Source: Coprinus comatus (lineage: Eukaryota; Basidiomycota; Agaricomycetes; Agaricales; Agaricaceae). From it: DNA of 64,000 nucleotides. Position 1 is the first letter of the stretch. Each line of letters opens with the position of its first letter. Made by a program: the position numbers and the translations under genes. The stretch spans positions 62,001-126,000 of the forward strand of contig JAWPGT010000037.1 of NCBI GenBank assembly GCA_034638255.1. The letters run 5' to 3'. A model generated the notes under the pieces. It searched no databases, was not told the DNA's origin, and saw nothing but the letters and a program-made list of their open reading frames with translations. Of this stretch, positions 23,173-34,122 are shown in pieces.

Positions 23173-24865
23173 ATGCCCGCCTTCCGGTATCATAGCAGAA
23201 GACGCTCGTCCGTAGCCAAGCTTTGTACGTTTTTTTTTCCAATATCATTAACAACATATTCTTATTGCTTCAATAGCTTTTAACCCAGCAAAGCCTGGCA
23301 TCTATGGCATTGGTCTCCCGCCTCCTGCGGCCAAGCCAGTCACATTTGCTCCTAACGTTACTCCAGGAACTTATGTTGAGCCTGACGATGCCTTCGATGA
23401 AACTCTCTTACTGTCTTCCTCTCTCTTTCCTCCCTCGGAAATTCCTGCCCAGATGCAGTCACGTCGTCGAGTACCGCCCGGCAAGCGCCGTTCACAGGGT
23501 TACATTCCCCGGCCTCCAAATGCCTTCATGCTCTTCAGAGCAGATTTTGTCCGTCAGAAACATGTACCTGGCACCATTGAGACCAACCATGGATCCTTGT
23601 CTAAGATAATCGGTCAGTTTTTTGTTTCACGGCTTTTAACCTTATATCTAATCTTCTGAATTCTTATTTGGATAGGAAATTGCTGGAGAGCCCTTCCACT
23701 TGAGGAGAAGAAAGTTTGGGAAGTCAGGGCTAAGCACGCCAAGGCAGAGCACAAACTAAAATACCCAAACTATCGATTCCGCCCGGTGCATAACAAGAAC
23801 AAGGATAAAAAGAAGGATAAAACAATGCCAACCCCTGAGGATGAACGTAGATGTGAAGAAGTTGCTCAATTCCTGCTTGAAGGCAAGAAAGGTGAACAGT
23901 TGGCAGAAGCTGTTCGCAATTTGGACCGGATCCGTTCGCAAACTCCTGTTATTGCGCCAGCACCCGTTATGCAACATCGTCGCTCTTCGTCCGTGCCACT
24001 ACCCAATGACTATTACAATCCTTATGCAACTAACATCACACTGCCCACTACGTCATTCTTTTTGCAACCGATGCGACCTCCATCCCCATCTCGACAACAA
24101 CGAATTATGCATGGTCAACAGCAACGTCGTCCTTCTAGCGCTGGACCCACCTTTTTCCGTTCATGGAATACCTTGATGCATAACGACATATTTGAACAGG
24201 ATGAGACTATTACTCATTTCCCCGAGCCTGATCCATCGTTACTTCAAGACTTCAGCAATTTCAACTTTGCCTCTCCAGCTCAACAGACCCCACCTTTCGG
24301 TGTTAACGACTTGATGCCGACTTTACCCCCTCATGAAAACGTCCATGCGCATCAATTACATTTGGACCCCTTACAGTCACTCGGACCCCAGGACGTCCTC
24401 TCACACATGTATTCTGGTAGCGCACCAACTCCTTCTGATCAGAATTCGTTAGAGTCTAACAATAACTCGAATGAAATGCCGGATTTGGATGTGAATAATT
24501 GGCTATCTGGTGCTCTTGAACAAAGTCCATCTATTCCGTCATCACAGACCTCATCTTCCTACTCGGGCTCCCCTCCGCCTTCTGATAAAACTTTGCCACC
24601 TATGTTTGCTCCTCAACCCATCCACGCAGGACAGACACCAACAAGTCATATGTTCACCGGTATGGATAATCTAGGTGGAGTTGGAGTTGACGTTTGGGGT
24701 CAAACTGGTGTTGGGTATGGTCAACATGATCAACTCACTCAGTCGCTGTTCCAGCCCGAACACGGCGTCTGTGGGAATGGAGCTGACTCATACCCATATA
24801 TTGACCATGGATTTGATTTCGGCACAGGTAGTCAGATGGCCGAATATGCCAAACGGGAAGCATGA
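23173..24865 (+). CDS. HMG-box transcription factor (MATA_HMG type; PCC1/Prf1-like)
   Basis: This is a nuclear DNA-binding regulator of 525 aa in three exons: 23173-23224, 23277-23612 and 23676-24865. The start MPAFRYHSRRRSS follows a TATA box. The HMG box spans about residues 105-180: YIPRPPNAFMLFRADFVRQK, then SLSKIIGNCWRALPLEEKKV, then a basic tail HKLKYPNYRFRPVHNKNKDK. The second intron cuts the box at I-G, a usual place for these genes. PRPPNAF and YRFRP are the MATA/Ste11-type signature. The C-terminal 300 residues are Pro/Ser/Gln-rich with acidic patches, like an activation domain. Homologues in mushrooms (PCC1) and smuts (Prf1) act in sexual development and dikaryon control; that role here is inference. 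No mating-type homeodomain, receptor or lipopeptide pheromone gene was seen nearby. Confidence 0.92.
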
Positions 24866-27800
24866 TTGATCGTGATCGCACTGATAGATATCCGTTTTTT
24901 TTTCTTGACCTTTGTGTTCTTCCTGCAAAAGCGTCTCAAATGTGGGTTTGCCGTTTTACGTTATGTCTCTTCTACTACAGGTCACAAGACTCTGTATGTT
25001 GCTCTTAATTATGTCGTGTGTTTTTTCTTTCTCCAGTTATCGGTCCAATTTTCTCGTATCAATGCATATCCCCCCTCCCCCCAATTTTACTGTATCCATA
25101 TCCGTCCCGTGTTTCAACGTTTTTTGTTGCTCTGTTTGAACTTTCTTTGATGATTGTAGCCTTATAATGTTTCACCGTTTGTTACATAGATCTTCTCGAT
25201 GATGATCTATCTATCTGTTCCCTATCTATTATTTTATAAAACTGTATTTTGTAGATCTTTTGAATGATATCCCCTATCCGAATGATGTGTGAACTTGTGA
25301 ACATTCGTTCAGATTACTTGAATATTCCATGAATTTGGCGTTTCAAACGTTCGAAAGCCCCTATACCATTTTTCCGATCTATCGGTGTGAAACTATCTTT
25401 TGAAGCTATTTGAATAGTTTGTGTGTACATAATGTGAACAGTAAAGGTCGCTTGAATGACTCTCTGTTACGTGGTATGATTACTTTTTCATGTGTGTATC
25501 GTACGTAGTTCAAATTCAAACTTCAAACCCCCTAAATCAAAATTCTTTCACTGAGTTTACTATAATAAATTACCCATCTCACACTTTTCCTTGATCTCCT
25601 CGCTTCGGACTTGTACATTCTCATTATTATTAGGCTGAAAACTTAAATCCCAAGCCCACTGGCATGCGGACCAATATCATATGATTGCTTGAAGTCATTA
25701 ATCAGATCACTTTTTATCAGAGTATTGGACATAAGAATTCTTTAGAGTCTCAGGCGTCCTAACCATTTGCATATCGCTGGGATACCCCGGGGGAGTAAGA
25801 GGTTATATATAATACGAGTGATTTTTGAGGATCTAGTATATGTTGGAGTACTTTTTCGCGGTGAGTCGCTTTGGACTTATTCACTCCTGAGTATATATCC
25901 CGATATATAGTATATGCTGATTTAAGGTGCACTCAGAAGAATACAACTAAATACCACCCTGTATAGCCTAGTATAGGACAGTTTTGGTACACTGAATAAT
26001 CTCGCAGTTTACCCATTGATTATGCTACTAATCAAGGTATGATGCCCCTAATTTTATTTCAAGACCCGCGAAGTCGAATGAAGCTTCGGAAGCTGTTCAA
26101 TTAACAGCTATTAAAGGTGGGTTAACAACGCGGAACAGAGCTGGTCGGCCCAGTACCCACTGTTCTGGTGAGTTCTCAGATTTTCAAATCTCCGGTGAAT
26201 GTTGCTATGTTCCTCGGGATTTGACATTGCAAACGAGGCCTTTCTTCATGTTTTTAATATATCACGAAGCTGAAGGAATATGGTAATGATCAGTTTTGCT
26301 AACAGGCCAGTGGTCTAGGTCCAAGGAAGTCAGAGTGGTAACTTTGAAGTAATACTAACAACGTAATAATCACCTCTTTCTTTTTGTTGGACTATGAAAC
26401 TTCTTCGAGGCTCGTTGCATTTTCTTCGACTTCTAATGAGGCCCTGTCAATACAACCATCAATATTTCATTTCATTTTTAATCTATATTTGTCGGTTTGG
26501 ATTCCTAAATTACTCTACCGTCCCCACCGAACAATTTCATTTCTTGGCTGTGGTACCTGCTAAGGTGCTTGTGAAAGAAGTTCGAACCCGAACACTTCGT
26601 ATCGCTCGGGATTCCTTTTGGATCTACATTAGAGCGAGGACTAGAAATATAAAATTTGTACTACTATCGCCTACGATTTCAACGTCTGATCTCCAGAAGC
26701 CAACACAAATCCGACCTCGAACTTGTACCGAGCTCCAACTCATCATGGTCCTGTCCTGAAGGTATTCGTCGTCGGTAAGCAACCGTATCTTACAACTGTC
26801 TCCCTTGGTGGCCTCGGTTTTACGAATAAATTTCCAGACATTATGACCAGATGTCGAAGGAGAAGACACTGGCCACCTCAAATGGGTTGTATGTGGCCTA
26901 CTTCTGACTGACTGGAGTTTGGACTTTCGGCGGCGCATCAACGGAATACCGTCAACTGTGCATGGTTTCGGTAATTATTACGAAGTTCAACGTTCAGGGC
27001 CAAATATGAGTTAATCAGGAACGGCTTTAGCTTCAACTAAATGGGAAATATATGTACTTGTCATTGATACCCCTTCGAAGGCTGGGGTAAGCTTACTACA
27101 AGTGGGACACACATACAGCATAAGTACATCATATTAACACATTATCATGTTCTCTTATGACACAGTGGTAACCGTGGCAACTTTTACAACTGCTCCGTTT
27201 CAAAAGGGAAACCACTTCACTTTGGAGCTTTTTCTATGTCATGCCACTGCCAGGCAATCTCTCGATCCGATGGAGAAAAAGTTGCCCAGTTTCATTTCGT
27301 TATATCTATGCCGCGGGTAAACGCTTTTGATTCCATTTACTACTCTGGATCGTAAGTCAACTCATGACTTGAGGGATACCGCTGGCCTTTTCTCTCACTG
27401 GAGATACTGAACGAATACTTTGAGCAGCGAGAGAAAAGCGTTGAATTCTGCCTCCGAGTATAATTTACCTTAACTGTGGAGCCTGTCAAATATTTTTAAT
27501 ACATGACGTATTTCCATGGGTTGCATTTTTATACGTCGACATTCTTAAGACGGCACTGTTAAGAAGCTGGAGCTCCGAAAGTGACAGCAAGAACACTGAT
27601 CGTCACTTTTCATAAGTTGGGAGTAACAGTTCATAACTTCTTGTTATCTTGTTACTCTGTATTTATCCGTATTTCAAGGAAACCGTCGGCACTTGTGAAC
27701 CCCGAACAATGGTTCCTCGGCCCAGTGGTAGGACATTTCACCCGCATCTAATAACATCTAGTAACATCTAGCCAATCGAAACAAGGCGGCAAACTTTTTA

Positions 27801-29680
27801 AAAGCCCCGTTGTCTAGCACATAAGCTATATTCGAATCCATTTCAGGAAACTAAGATTCCAGTTTTGTTTAGCAAGAAGTTCAATCTCTTTTCCGACTCC
27901 CTCGGTGTGAGATTTCGGTGCCTTTCTTGTGTTGGCGTTCCTTGAAGTTGATTATTTCTCAAAGTTAATGCCCACTAGGTTAAAATGCTTAGCATTAGTC
28001 GTTCCATTTCATATTCTGCGACAACTTAAGAACCATCACAGTTAGAAGGTAGTCGGAACTGTAGCCTTGACACCGCTGGTTGTGTAGTCGACAAATGCTT
28101 TGAATTTCTCGATCTCCTTGGATCAGCCGGGCAGGAACATGACTTCTGGGTTTGTAATTCCTATATTCCACCTTGACGACCTATCTTACTACGGGGATGA
28201 CCAGTGGTAACTACTCATGTACTAGTGGCAAGTCAGAACTTAGAAGTCAAGATTCTTCTGGGCCTAGTCAGCTCCGAGGACACTAGAGGTAACTGGTAGC
28301 CGTTTTACCGGCTTTTAAGTGCTTAATGGTGTCAACGTATCAGTGGGGGAGTTCTATGTACTACCTACCTTGGGAGAGACTTCGGGGAATCGGAGCACAT
28401 AAACTCAAATTGTCAATGTAATATCTGGGAAGAATAGTCGATACTCTGTCCTGTTAAGGGTAGCATGGGTCTGTTGCTGGTACTGGTTAGAGGCTTATGA
28501 ATAGAAGGTGATGGAGTACTTGGGTGGTTAGTATGTCAAGTTCACTTCTTTTCTGATGGTGGGAGAGCTATCTGTTTTAATATTCATTTAGACGTTTTGA
28601 TTTCATTATTTATCCGACTATTCAATGTACCTCAGTTTCGAGTGTAACGCTAAATCGGGAGCGTTTTACCGATAGTAACCACTAGTGAGCACTTCTAAAT
28701 TCTTGGCGTAAGTCATCATTCAATATTCAGCTGATACCACTACTAAAAGGTTTCTGATGAAGATGGATGTGTGCCATTTATATTTTTAAAAATACTAACC
28801 CATGTGCAATATCACCACGCGACTCGGACAAGTCACTCTCAAGTTTTTCCCCGTTCAAATAACTTCGGTACGCTAATCCCTTTCGGCGAGATCAATTCAA
28901 TCGGTAAAATATCAGAATTGTCAAGGTTAATCTAAGCATTGGAGTAGATTATTAATCAGACATATGTCCGGTGGCACCTTCCCGATCTCTCCTTTTATGA
29001 GATCATGAAATAAACCACGCATGGGATCATTATAGTAAGAAATTTCGTTCTATACAGTGTTAGGAATTATTTTCCTAAATTTCAATTTCTTTTCAATTGT
29101 CCTAAGAGAAAGATAGTACAAACCGACATTAAATATCTCTAAAAAAAGAGATGAGGCGGTATCGGGAGAATCCACCTATAATACGAGAATGCCATGTGTA
29201 TGCACGTTGCTATCGGGGTGCACATGGTTTCTTCTAAAAGGACGATGAGCAACGATCATGGGTTAGTAACACCACAAGTCATCGATGCATCTTCTGTTAA
29301 GTGGGAATTATGTAAACAAATTGGTGCGGAAAGCTGAGGATAGATGTCTTGGTGTTCAAAGTCTTTTTGAAAGGCGGCGTTCAACGTTGAGGTACCCGTT
29401 TTTTTTTTTTTGTGCAAACAAGGTTGTGTATTTGTGTGTAAGTGAGATAGCGAGAGAGATCGCAATAAGCCGGCGTATTAGTAAAGTGATTTACCATTCT
29501 GGATATCATGCTGCTCTTAGTAGATAGGAATTCGGACGAGAAAGAACTCGCTTAACCCATATGGGGATATCACACCACTTTTGAAAAGGAACCATGCCAG
29601 GCAAACTGTGACGCATGCTTCCTGATCTCAGGCACCTGAACGTCCGAGAGTCGTCCAAGACCAAATCTGAATCCTGCGGA
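24866..29680. other. 4.8 kb gene desert
   Basis: No coding gene is supported in either strand. The first 250 bp is the T-rich 3' region of the HMG gene. The rest is AT-rich with frequent stop codons. Short frames near 26394-26941 and 29256-29527 have no domain, signal peptide or matching splice sites. It may be old, mutated insertion sequence; I see no terminal repeats. Confidence 0.5.
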
Positions 29681-29683
29681 GCA

Positions 29684-29690
29684 TATATAA
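29684..29690 (+). promoter_or_regulatory. TATA box of the repeat-peptide precursor gene
   Basis: TATATAA about 90 bp upstream of the ATG at 29776, consistent with a short leader; it supports this being a real transcription unit. Confidence 0.55.
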
Positions 29691-29775
29691 CATGAGCATT
29701 GCGTTCGCTTAATTTGAGCTGTACTCACAAAAAACCTTCTCTCTCCACGTCCCCCACAAACTCCCCTCCTCAAAA

Positions 29776-30472
29776 ATGCGTACCGCTACATTTTTTGTTC
29801 TGTGTGCTTCATCATTAGCTGTCGCTGCGCCTGTGGTGTGTCCAGTTTAAAAATGGCCCTAAGACATGTTTTAAATGATGAGAATCTCCTTTCCTAGGCC
29901 AGCTCAAATAATGTCGATCGTGAGGCAGGAGTAAAAAGTTCGGCGAACTCAGAGGTTGGTACAATTTGAACGACTGCTCAATCGGATATTCATGCTAATG
30001 CCCGTTAATTCCTTCCAAGACTACTCCCCCTTGGAAACGCAATGATGGAACTCCTGGATGGAGGAAAGATGTCATTGCGGCACCAGGCTGGAAACGAGAT
30101 GATGCTGGTGCACCGGGATGGAAGCGAAACGACGCTGGTGCGCCGGGATGGAAGCGAAATGATGCTGGTCCACCCGGTTGGAAACGCGAGGACGCTGGTG
30201 CGCCTGGATGGAAGCGTGAAGAACTCGGTGCTCCTGGTTGGAGGCGTGAATCCGAGGAAGTCTCCTCCACACCACCGTGGAAGCGGGAGTCAAAAGGTAC
30301 TAGTACGCCTCCTTGGAAACGGGCTGAAGAAAAGGCGGCTACACCTCCCTGGAAGCGTACTGGGGAAAAGGTGACAACACCACCCTGGAAACGAACGGAA
30401 GATAACGTGGCGACACCACCCTGGAAGAGAGAGGCTAATACAGATTCCATTGAGCCAGCTGGTGGTTGGTAG
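29776..30472 (+). CDS. Secreted kexin-processed repeat peptide precursor (PGW-KR / PPW-KR)
   Basis: Three exons (29776-29835, 29898-29954, 30020-30472) code for 189 aa. Exon 1 is a complete signal peptide (MRTATFFVLCASSLAVAAPV). Exon 2 codes a short pro-segment (ASSNNVDREAG...). Exon 3 codes 13 units, each ending in Trp followed by two basic residues: one TTPPW-KR, one TPGW-RK, six of the APGW/PPGW class, then five TPPW-KR. The protein ends PAGGW, so every released peptide would end in Trp. Spacers are acidic (NDAG, DDAG, EDAG, EEL, ESEE). This is the plan of fungal kexin-processed repeat proteins such as alpha-factor precursors and dikaritin precursors. It has no Tyr in the units, no Cys and no CaaX box, so it is neither a Tyr-based dikaritin nor a farnesylated mating pheromone. 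Both introns are 62-65 bp and the first two exons end in phase 0. Exon 3 has no ATG in frame. No modifying enzyme lies nearby. The function is unknown; the gene model is inferred from splice sites and repeat logic. Confidence 0.85.
30020..30430 (+). repeat. Degenerate coding tandem repeats of the peptide precursor
   Basis: Units of 24-39 nt centred on CC-GG-TGG-AAR-CGN. The first block (about 30047-30247) has short PGW units, the second (about 30250-30430) longer PPW units. Third-position changes (AAA/AAG, CGA/CGC/CGT/CGG/AGA) with constant Trp-Lys-Arg point to selection on the peptide. Confidence 0.85.
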
Positions 30473-32224
30473 TTGATGTACGACGGCGAATAGGTTCTGG
30501 TGAAAGATTATGGACGTGAAGGACGTTTGTATCTACCTTAGTAGGCTGAGCTCTGCATGGACCTTAAAACTCGTTGTTGTCTTTCTGCCTTCAATCCACA
30601 AATCACCAGATCTCCAGAGTGTGGTGTGATTATTTGTTCCTTTAAATACGATTTGACCATTTTGTATCTTCGTTTAGTGACTAATTGTATGTCTTTAACA
30701 ATGAAAATCGGAGACTGTTCACCTTTCATAGCTAATTTGAGTAATAGTCGACAGGAGCTACGGAGAGCGGACTTACCCTCAGTAACGGTCACGAATGCCC
30801 TGAATTTCAATAGAAGCAAAAAGAACGCAAGAGATAAAATTATCGATCCTAAAAATTGCAAGTTCGGTCTGGTGATCAAGCGCCTTAAATGTTAAGGTTG
30901 AGAAACTGGAGATGTTCATGTGGTTATGCTCACATGCTTTCGGAACTATGAGGGGTATAATGCGTCAGTGGATAACGTTTCCGCACGTTCCAGAATTATA
31001 CCAAGCCAGCTTGGGTCGTCATTACTGAATTGGTTAACATCTTCCTTAGTATATTGCAACGTGCCAGAACCTGGGGTTAATTTTGTGATGGACCTTACCT
31101 TAGCGATATACCCCTCTTCTATTGCTATTGGTGGAACTGGGCCTTGATCTTTGTAGCGTGTGGCGGTTCCGCTTTCGCGCGTCCTGGGAGAGGTATGCCA
31201 AAATTATGGGATGCAGATTTCGATTGGGTGCTAGAATTCACAGCGGGGATCAATGGAACGATAGATAAACTCATAATACTGAGAATAGCGGTCCGTAGGC
31301 TGCATTAAGTTGTAGTTTTAGTAAACCGTTTTTCTCTTTAGACAGTTAAGCACCACTCACGTTTTTTGTACTTTGCAAACAAGCGGAAAACACGTTGTGA
31401 ATGACTAGCAGCCCGTGAGACTTTACACGTGAACCTCTCGGCAACTCGCGTGTCAACTCGAATTCAAACGAAAGTACGTTATTTCATGATTTGGCTATCC
31501 TACGGAGGATCACCTTTATACAAGTGCATTTATTGACTGGGAGATAATTTCATAGCACTAATAGCATGTGTGTAAATCGTAAGCGTCGTCGAGCCGACGG
31601 TTGTCTACCAAGGTGATAATAGATGTCGCTACCGTTTATGCATAGTTTTACTATATTACCGCTGAGGATGGCAAATACTTGCCAAGAAAGTCACGACTCA
31701 CTGGTCCATTGTAAGAAGACTGAATGTGTGACAACTATCTTTGTTATCTATAAGGCTTAGCATATACTTCGCTAGATCTTTTCCGGGATATCGATCTGTG
31801 AATACTATAGCATGGCATCTTGTCTGTAACTCTACAATGTTCGAACGTTCACTACAAGCTTCTACAAAGAGGCTTCCGTCGCCTTCCTTGTTTTCTCATT
31901 CTATTTTCTGTGTACGCAAACGCTGACACAAGTCAAATCGGACATATTCAATCCACTCCAAGGGACCATCAGGGAATGCGGCAAGCGTATACACAATCGG
32001 TTCTCGAGAATGAAGAGGAATTAAAGCGGACTTTGATGATTCAGTGTTAAGATGGTTAGAGTTTACCGATGACCAGGAACTATCGCTCGACACTGGCAAA
32101 AGCGTTTCCGCGATAAGTACTTGTTATTTTTTGATATTTTTCCACGTTATTTTTTCCGAATTACCCGATGCGGCAAGATGCGATGAGGCCCTTGACTAGG
32201 CAGAGATTGTCGTCATTGAAGACG
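30473..32224. other. Intergenic region between peptide precursor and dihydrofolate synthase
   Basis: No gene supported. A minus-strand frame at 30538-30879 begins with a hydrophobic run after an ATG (MITRPNLQFLGSIILS), but it has no other support and lies in the 3' flank of the peptide gene. Confidence 0.45.
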
Positions 32225-33643
32225 ATGTCCATCAACCTCAGCCTTGAACGCTTGAAACGCGCTGTAGAACACCTACCGAGGTATACGCGGCCAACATGCC
32301 ACATTGCAGGGACAAACGGCAAGGGTAGCGTCACTGCAATTCTTTCTTCCATTTTTCGGTCAACAACTCCGCCGCTACGTGTTGGCAGATACAACAGTCC
32401 TCATCTGGTTACATTATACGATTGCATTGCAATTGACGAGGAGCCCGTGGGCGAGGAGCTTTATAAACTAGCGAGAGCAAAGGTAGAAAGCGTGGACGCA
32501 GAACTGGGAACAAAACTCAGTAATTTCGAGTTGCTCACTTTGACGGCCTTGCAAGTTTTCGAGCAGGTTCAAGTAGATATTGCCATTGTCGAAGTGGGAA
32601 TGGGTGGAAGATTGGACGCGACCAACATCATTCCTGATGAAGCTATCCTCGTATCTGCGCTCACCAACGTGGGACTCGATCATCAAGCTTTTCTTGGCGA
32701 TACTGTCACAGAAATTGCACGAGAGAAGGCTGGCATCGTGAGGAGTGGTCGCCCTTTTGTACTGGGTGTACAGCGACACCAAGAAGTAGCTCGTATTATC
32801 GACAAGATTACCCAAGAAAGAGGCTCAACACTTGTTCCACTCCTTTCCATCATTGTTGCCAGTGAGGAGGATACACCTCTGTGTTTCAATCCCAAATCAT
32901 TCATTCCTCCATCACCTCGCCGGATCTCTTGTCATATTCCAACAATGCATTCTGAAGTAGTTGCGGATTTCTCCCTGCATGGAGATCATCAATTTGAAAA
33001 CTTATCCACTGCCTTGACCATCATTTCCGCCCTTCACGAACACAGTTCATCTTTGAAGGATAGATTATGTACTCTTCTTACTCCCTTGGCAATCGCGAAA
33101 GGAATTGGTAATGTTCAATGGCGCGGTCGACTTTCATTCCATACTATCACCTCCCCTAAGCCACTGGTCGTACTTGTTGATGGTGCTCATAATTCTGCAT
33201 CCGCAGAGACTTTGAGCAACTATATCACTTATCTCCTTGGCCTTGCATCACTTAATCAACAGACCTTTCACCTGACGTTTATCCTTGGACTTTCCCATTC
33301 ACCACCAAAAACTCCTCATCAAACATTTTCTCCACTATTACCCCCGCACATTCCCACAAAAAGTCATATTGATGTCAAGACGCACATTGCTCTTGTAGAC
33401 TTCTCAACTCCGGAAGGAATGCCATGGGTTAAGTCAGTTCCGCCCAAAGACCTTCATGACGTTGCGAAAGAACTTGTACCTGACGCCGATTTCTGGGTCG
33501 TCGAGGATGATTCCCAACCCAATCAATCTTTATCTGCAGCTTTGGAGTGGGCTTCTAAGATGATGGGGGGTGATGGCTTGGTTGTTGTCGCTGGTAGCTT
33601 ATACCTTGTGGCTGATTTTTATCGTCTTACTCGTCTCAGGTAG
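32225..33643 (+). CDS. FOL3: Dihydrofolate synthase / folylpolyglutamate synthase family (Fol3-like)
   Basis: This is an intronless Mur-ligase-type enzyme that adds glutamate to dihydropteroate (Fol3) to make dihydrofolate. The P-loop is HIAGTNGKGSVTAILS (about residues 28-43), followed by GRYNSPHLVTLYDCI, VEVGMGGRLDATNII, the metal-site region TNVGLDHQAFLG and REKAGIVRSGRPFV. The Mur C-domain shows VVLVDGAHNSASAETL. At 472 aa from the ATG at 32225 (MSINLSLERLKRAVEHL) it fits the yeast Fol3 size better than longer folylpolyglutamate synthases. An in-frame ATG at 32168 would add 19 residues that do not look like the family start. It is the only intron-free large gene in the window, which is unusual beside its intron-rich neighbours. 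Confidence 0.93.
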   Translation: MSINLSLERLKRAVEHLPRYTRPTCHIAGTNGKGSVTAILSSIFRSTTPPLRVGRYNSPHLVTLYDCIAIDEEPVGEELYKLARAKVESVDAELGTKLSNFELLTLTALQVFEQVQVDIAIVEVGMGGRLDATNIIPDEAILVSALTNVGLDHQAFLGDTVTEIAREKAGIVRSGRPFVLGVQRHQEVARIIDKITQERGSTLVPLLSIIVASEEDTPLCFNPKSFIPPSPRRISCHIPTMHSEVVADFSLHGDHQFENLSTALTIISALHEHSSSLKDRLCTLLTPLAIAKGIGNVQWRGRLSFHTITSPKPLVVLVDGAHNSASAETLSNYITYLLGLASLNQQTFHLTFILGLSHSPPKTPHQTFSPLLPPHIPTKSHIDVKTHIALVDFSTPEGMPWVKSVPPKDLHDVAKELVPDADFWVVEDDSQPNQSLSAALEWASKMMGGDGLVVVAGSLYLVADFYRLTRLR

Positions 33644-34122
33644 TCAGGACCCAGCAATTGTCCCCATTATTTGTGAATATGGGAACTACCATTTGACCAC
33701 TATACCCTGACAGAAATCTGAAATCATTCTATCAAGTACACGAATTCAAACCGTGGTCTCGGCACTATTAATCGGAAGTATTTTTTGAGGCTCAAGACGC
33801 GATTTGCAGAATTTCCTGTGATTTTCAAGACATCGATCTGTTCGGTTACTTTCCTCAGTGCTTGAGCCAAAATTTAGAACGCACAACAGCACCCTTGTTT
33901 CACCCTTTTAAGGGAATATCGTACGCGTTTAAAGCATCCGGTATTCCTTCGCATTTCTCCGAAAGTCACTGGACAACTCTACGCGATCACTTACTACTAC
34001 GACCACTTCACTTGTGCAAATGTGGCTCTGAACGGCTGCATTTAAGGCATGCGAGAGGTCTGGGGTTTCTAAGATTTAAAGTTGAGAACGAAGCAATCGT
34101 GAATTTGCCATTATACTTCGGG
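33644..34122. other. Intergenic: fol3-like gene to carboxylesterase
   Basis: About 480 bp; 3' region of the synthase and promoter of the esterase. An open frame runs from 33862 into the esterase first exon, but the signal peptide fixes the start at 34123. Confidence 0.5.

Noticed and set aside
23173..24865. HMG gene as part of a mating-type locus
   Set aside because: No homeodomain pair, pheromone receptor or CaaX-ending pheromone gene was found in the window, so only a PCC1/Prf1-like regulator is claimed.
26394..26941. Overlapping frames of 105-121 codons
   Set aside because: Frames on both strands overlap, no protein features, stop-rich surroundings.
29995..30450. Minus-strand 151-codon frame with GGV/FQ repeats and plus-strand 110-codon frame over the same DNA
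   Set aside because: Both are shadows of the spliced peptide precursor; only the precursor frame has a signal peptide, introns and sensible dibasic repeats.
30538..30879. Minus-strand 113-codon frame with hydrophobic start
   Set aside because: No domain, no splice or promoter support, and the opposite strand is equally open; likely chance.
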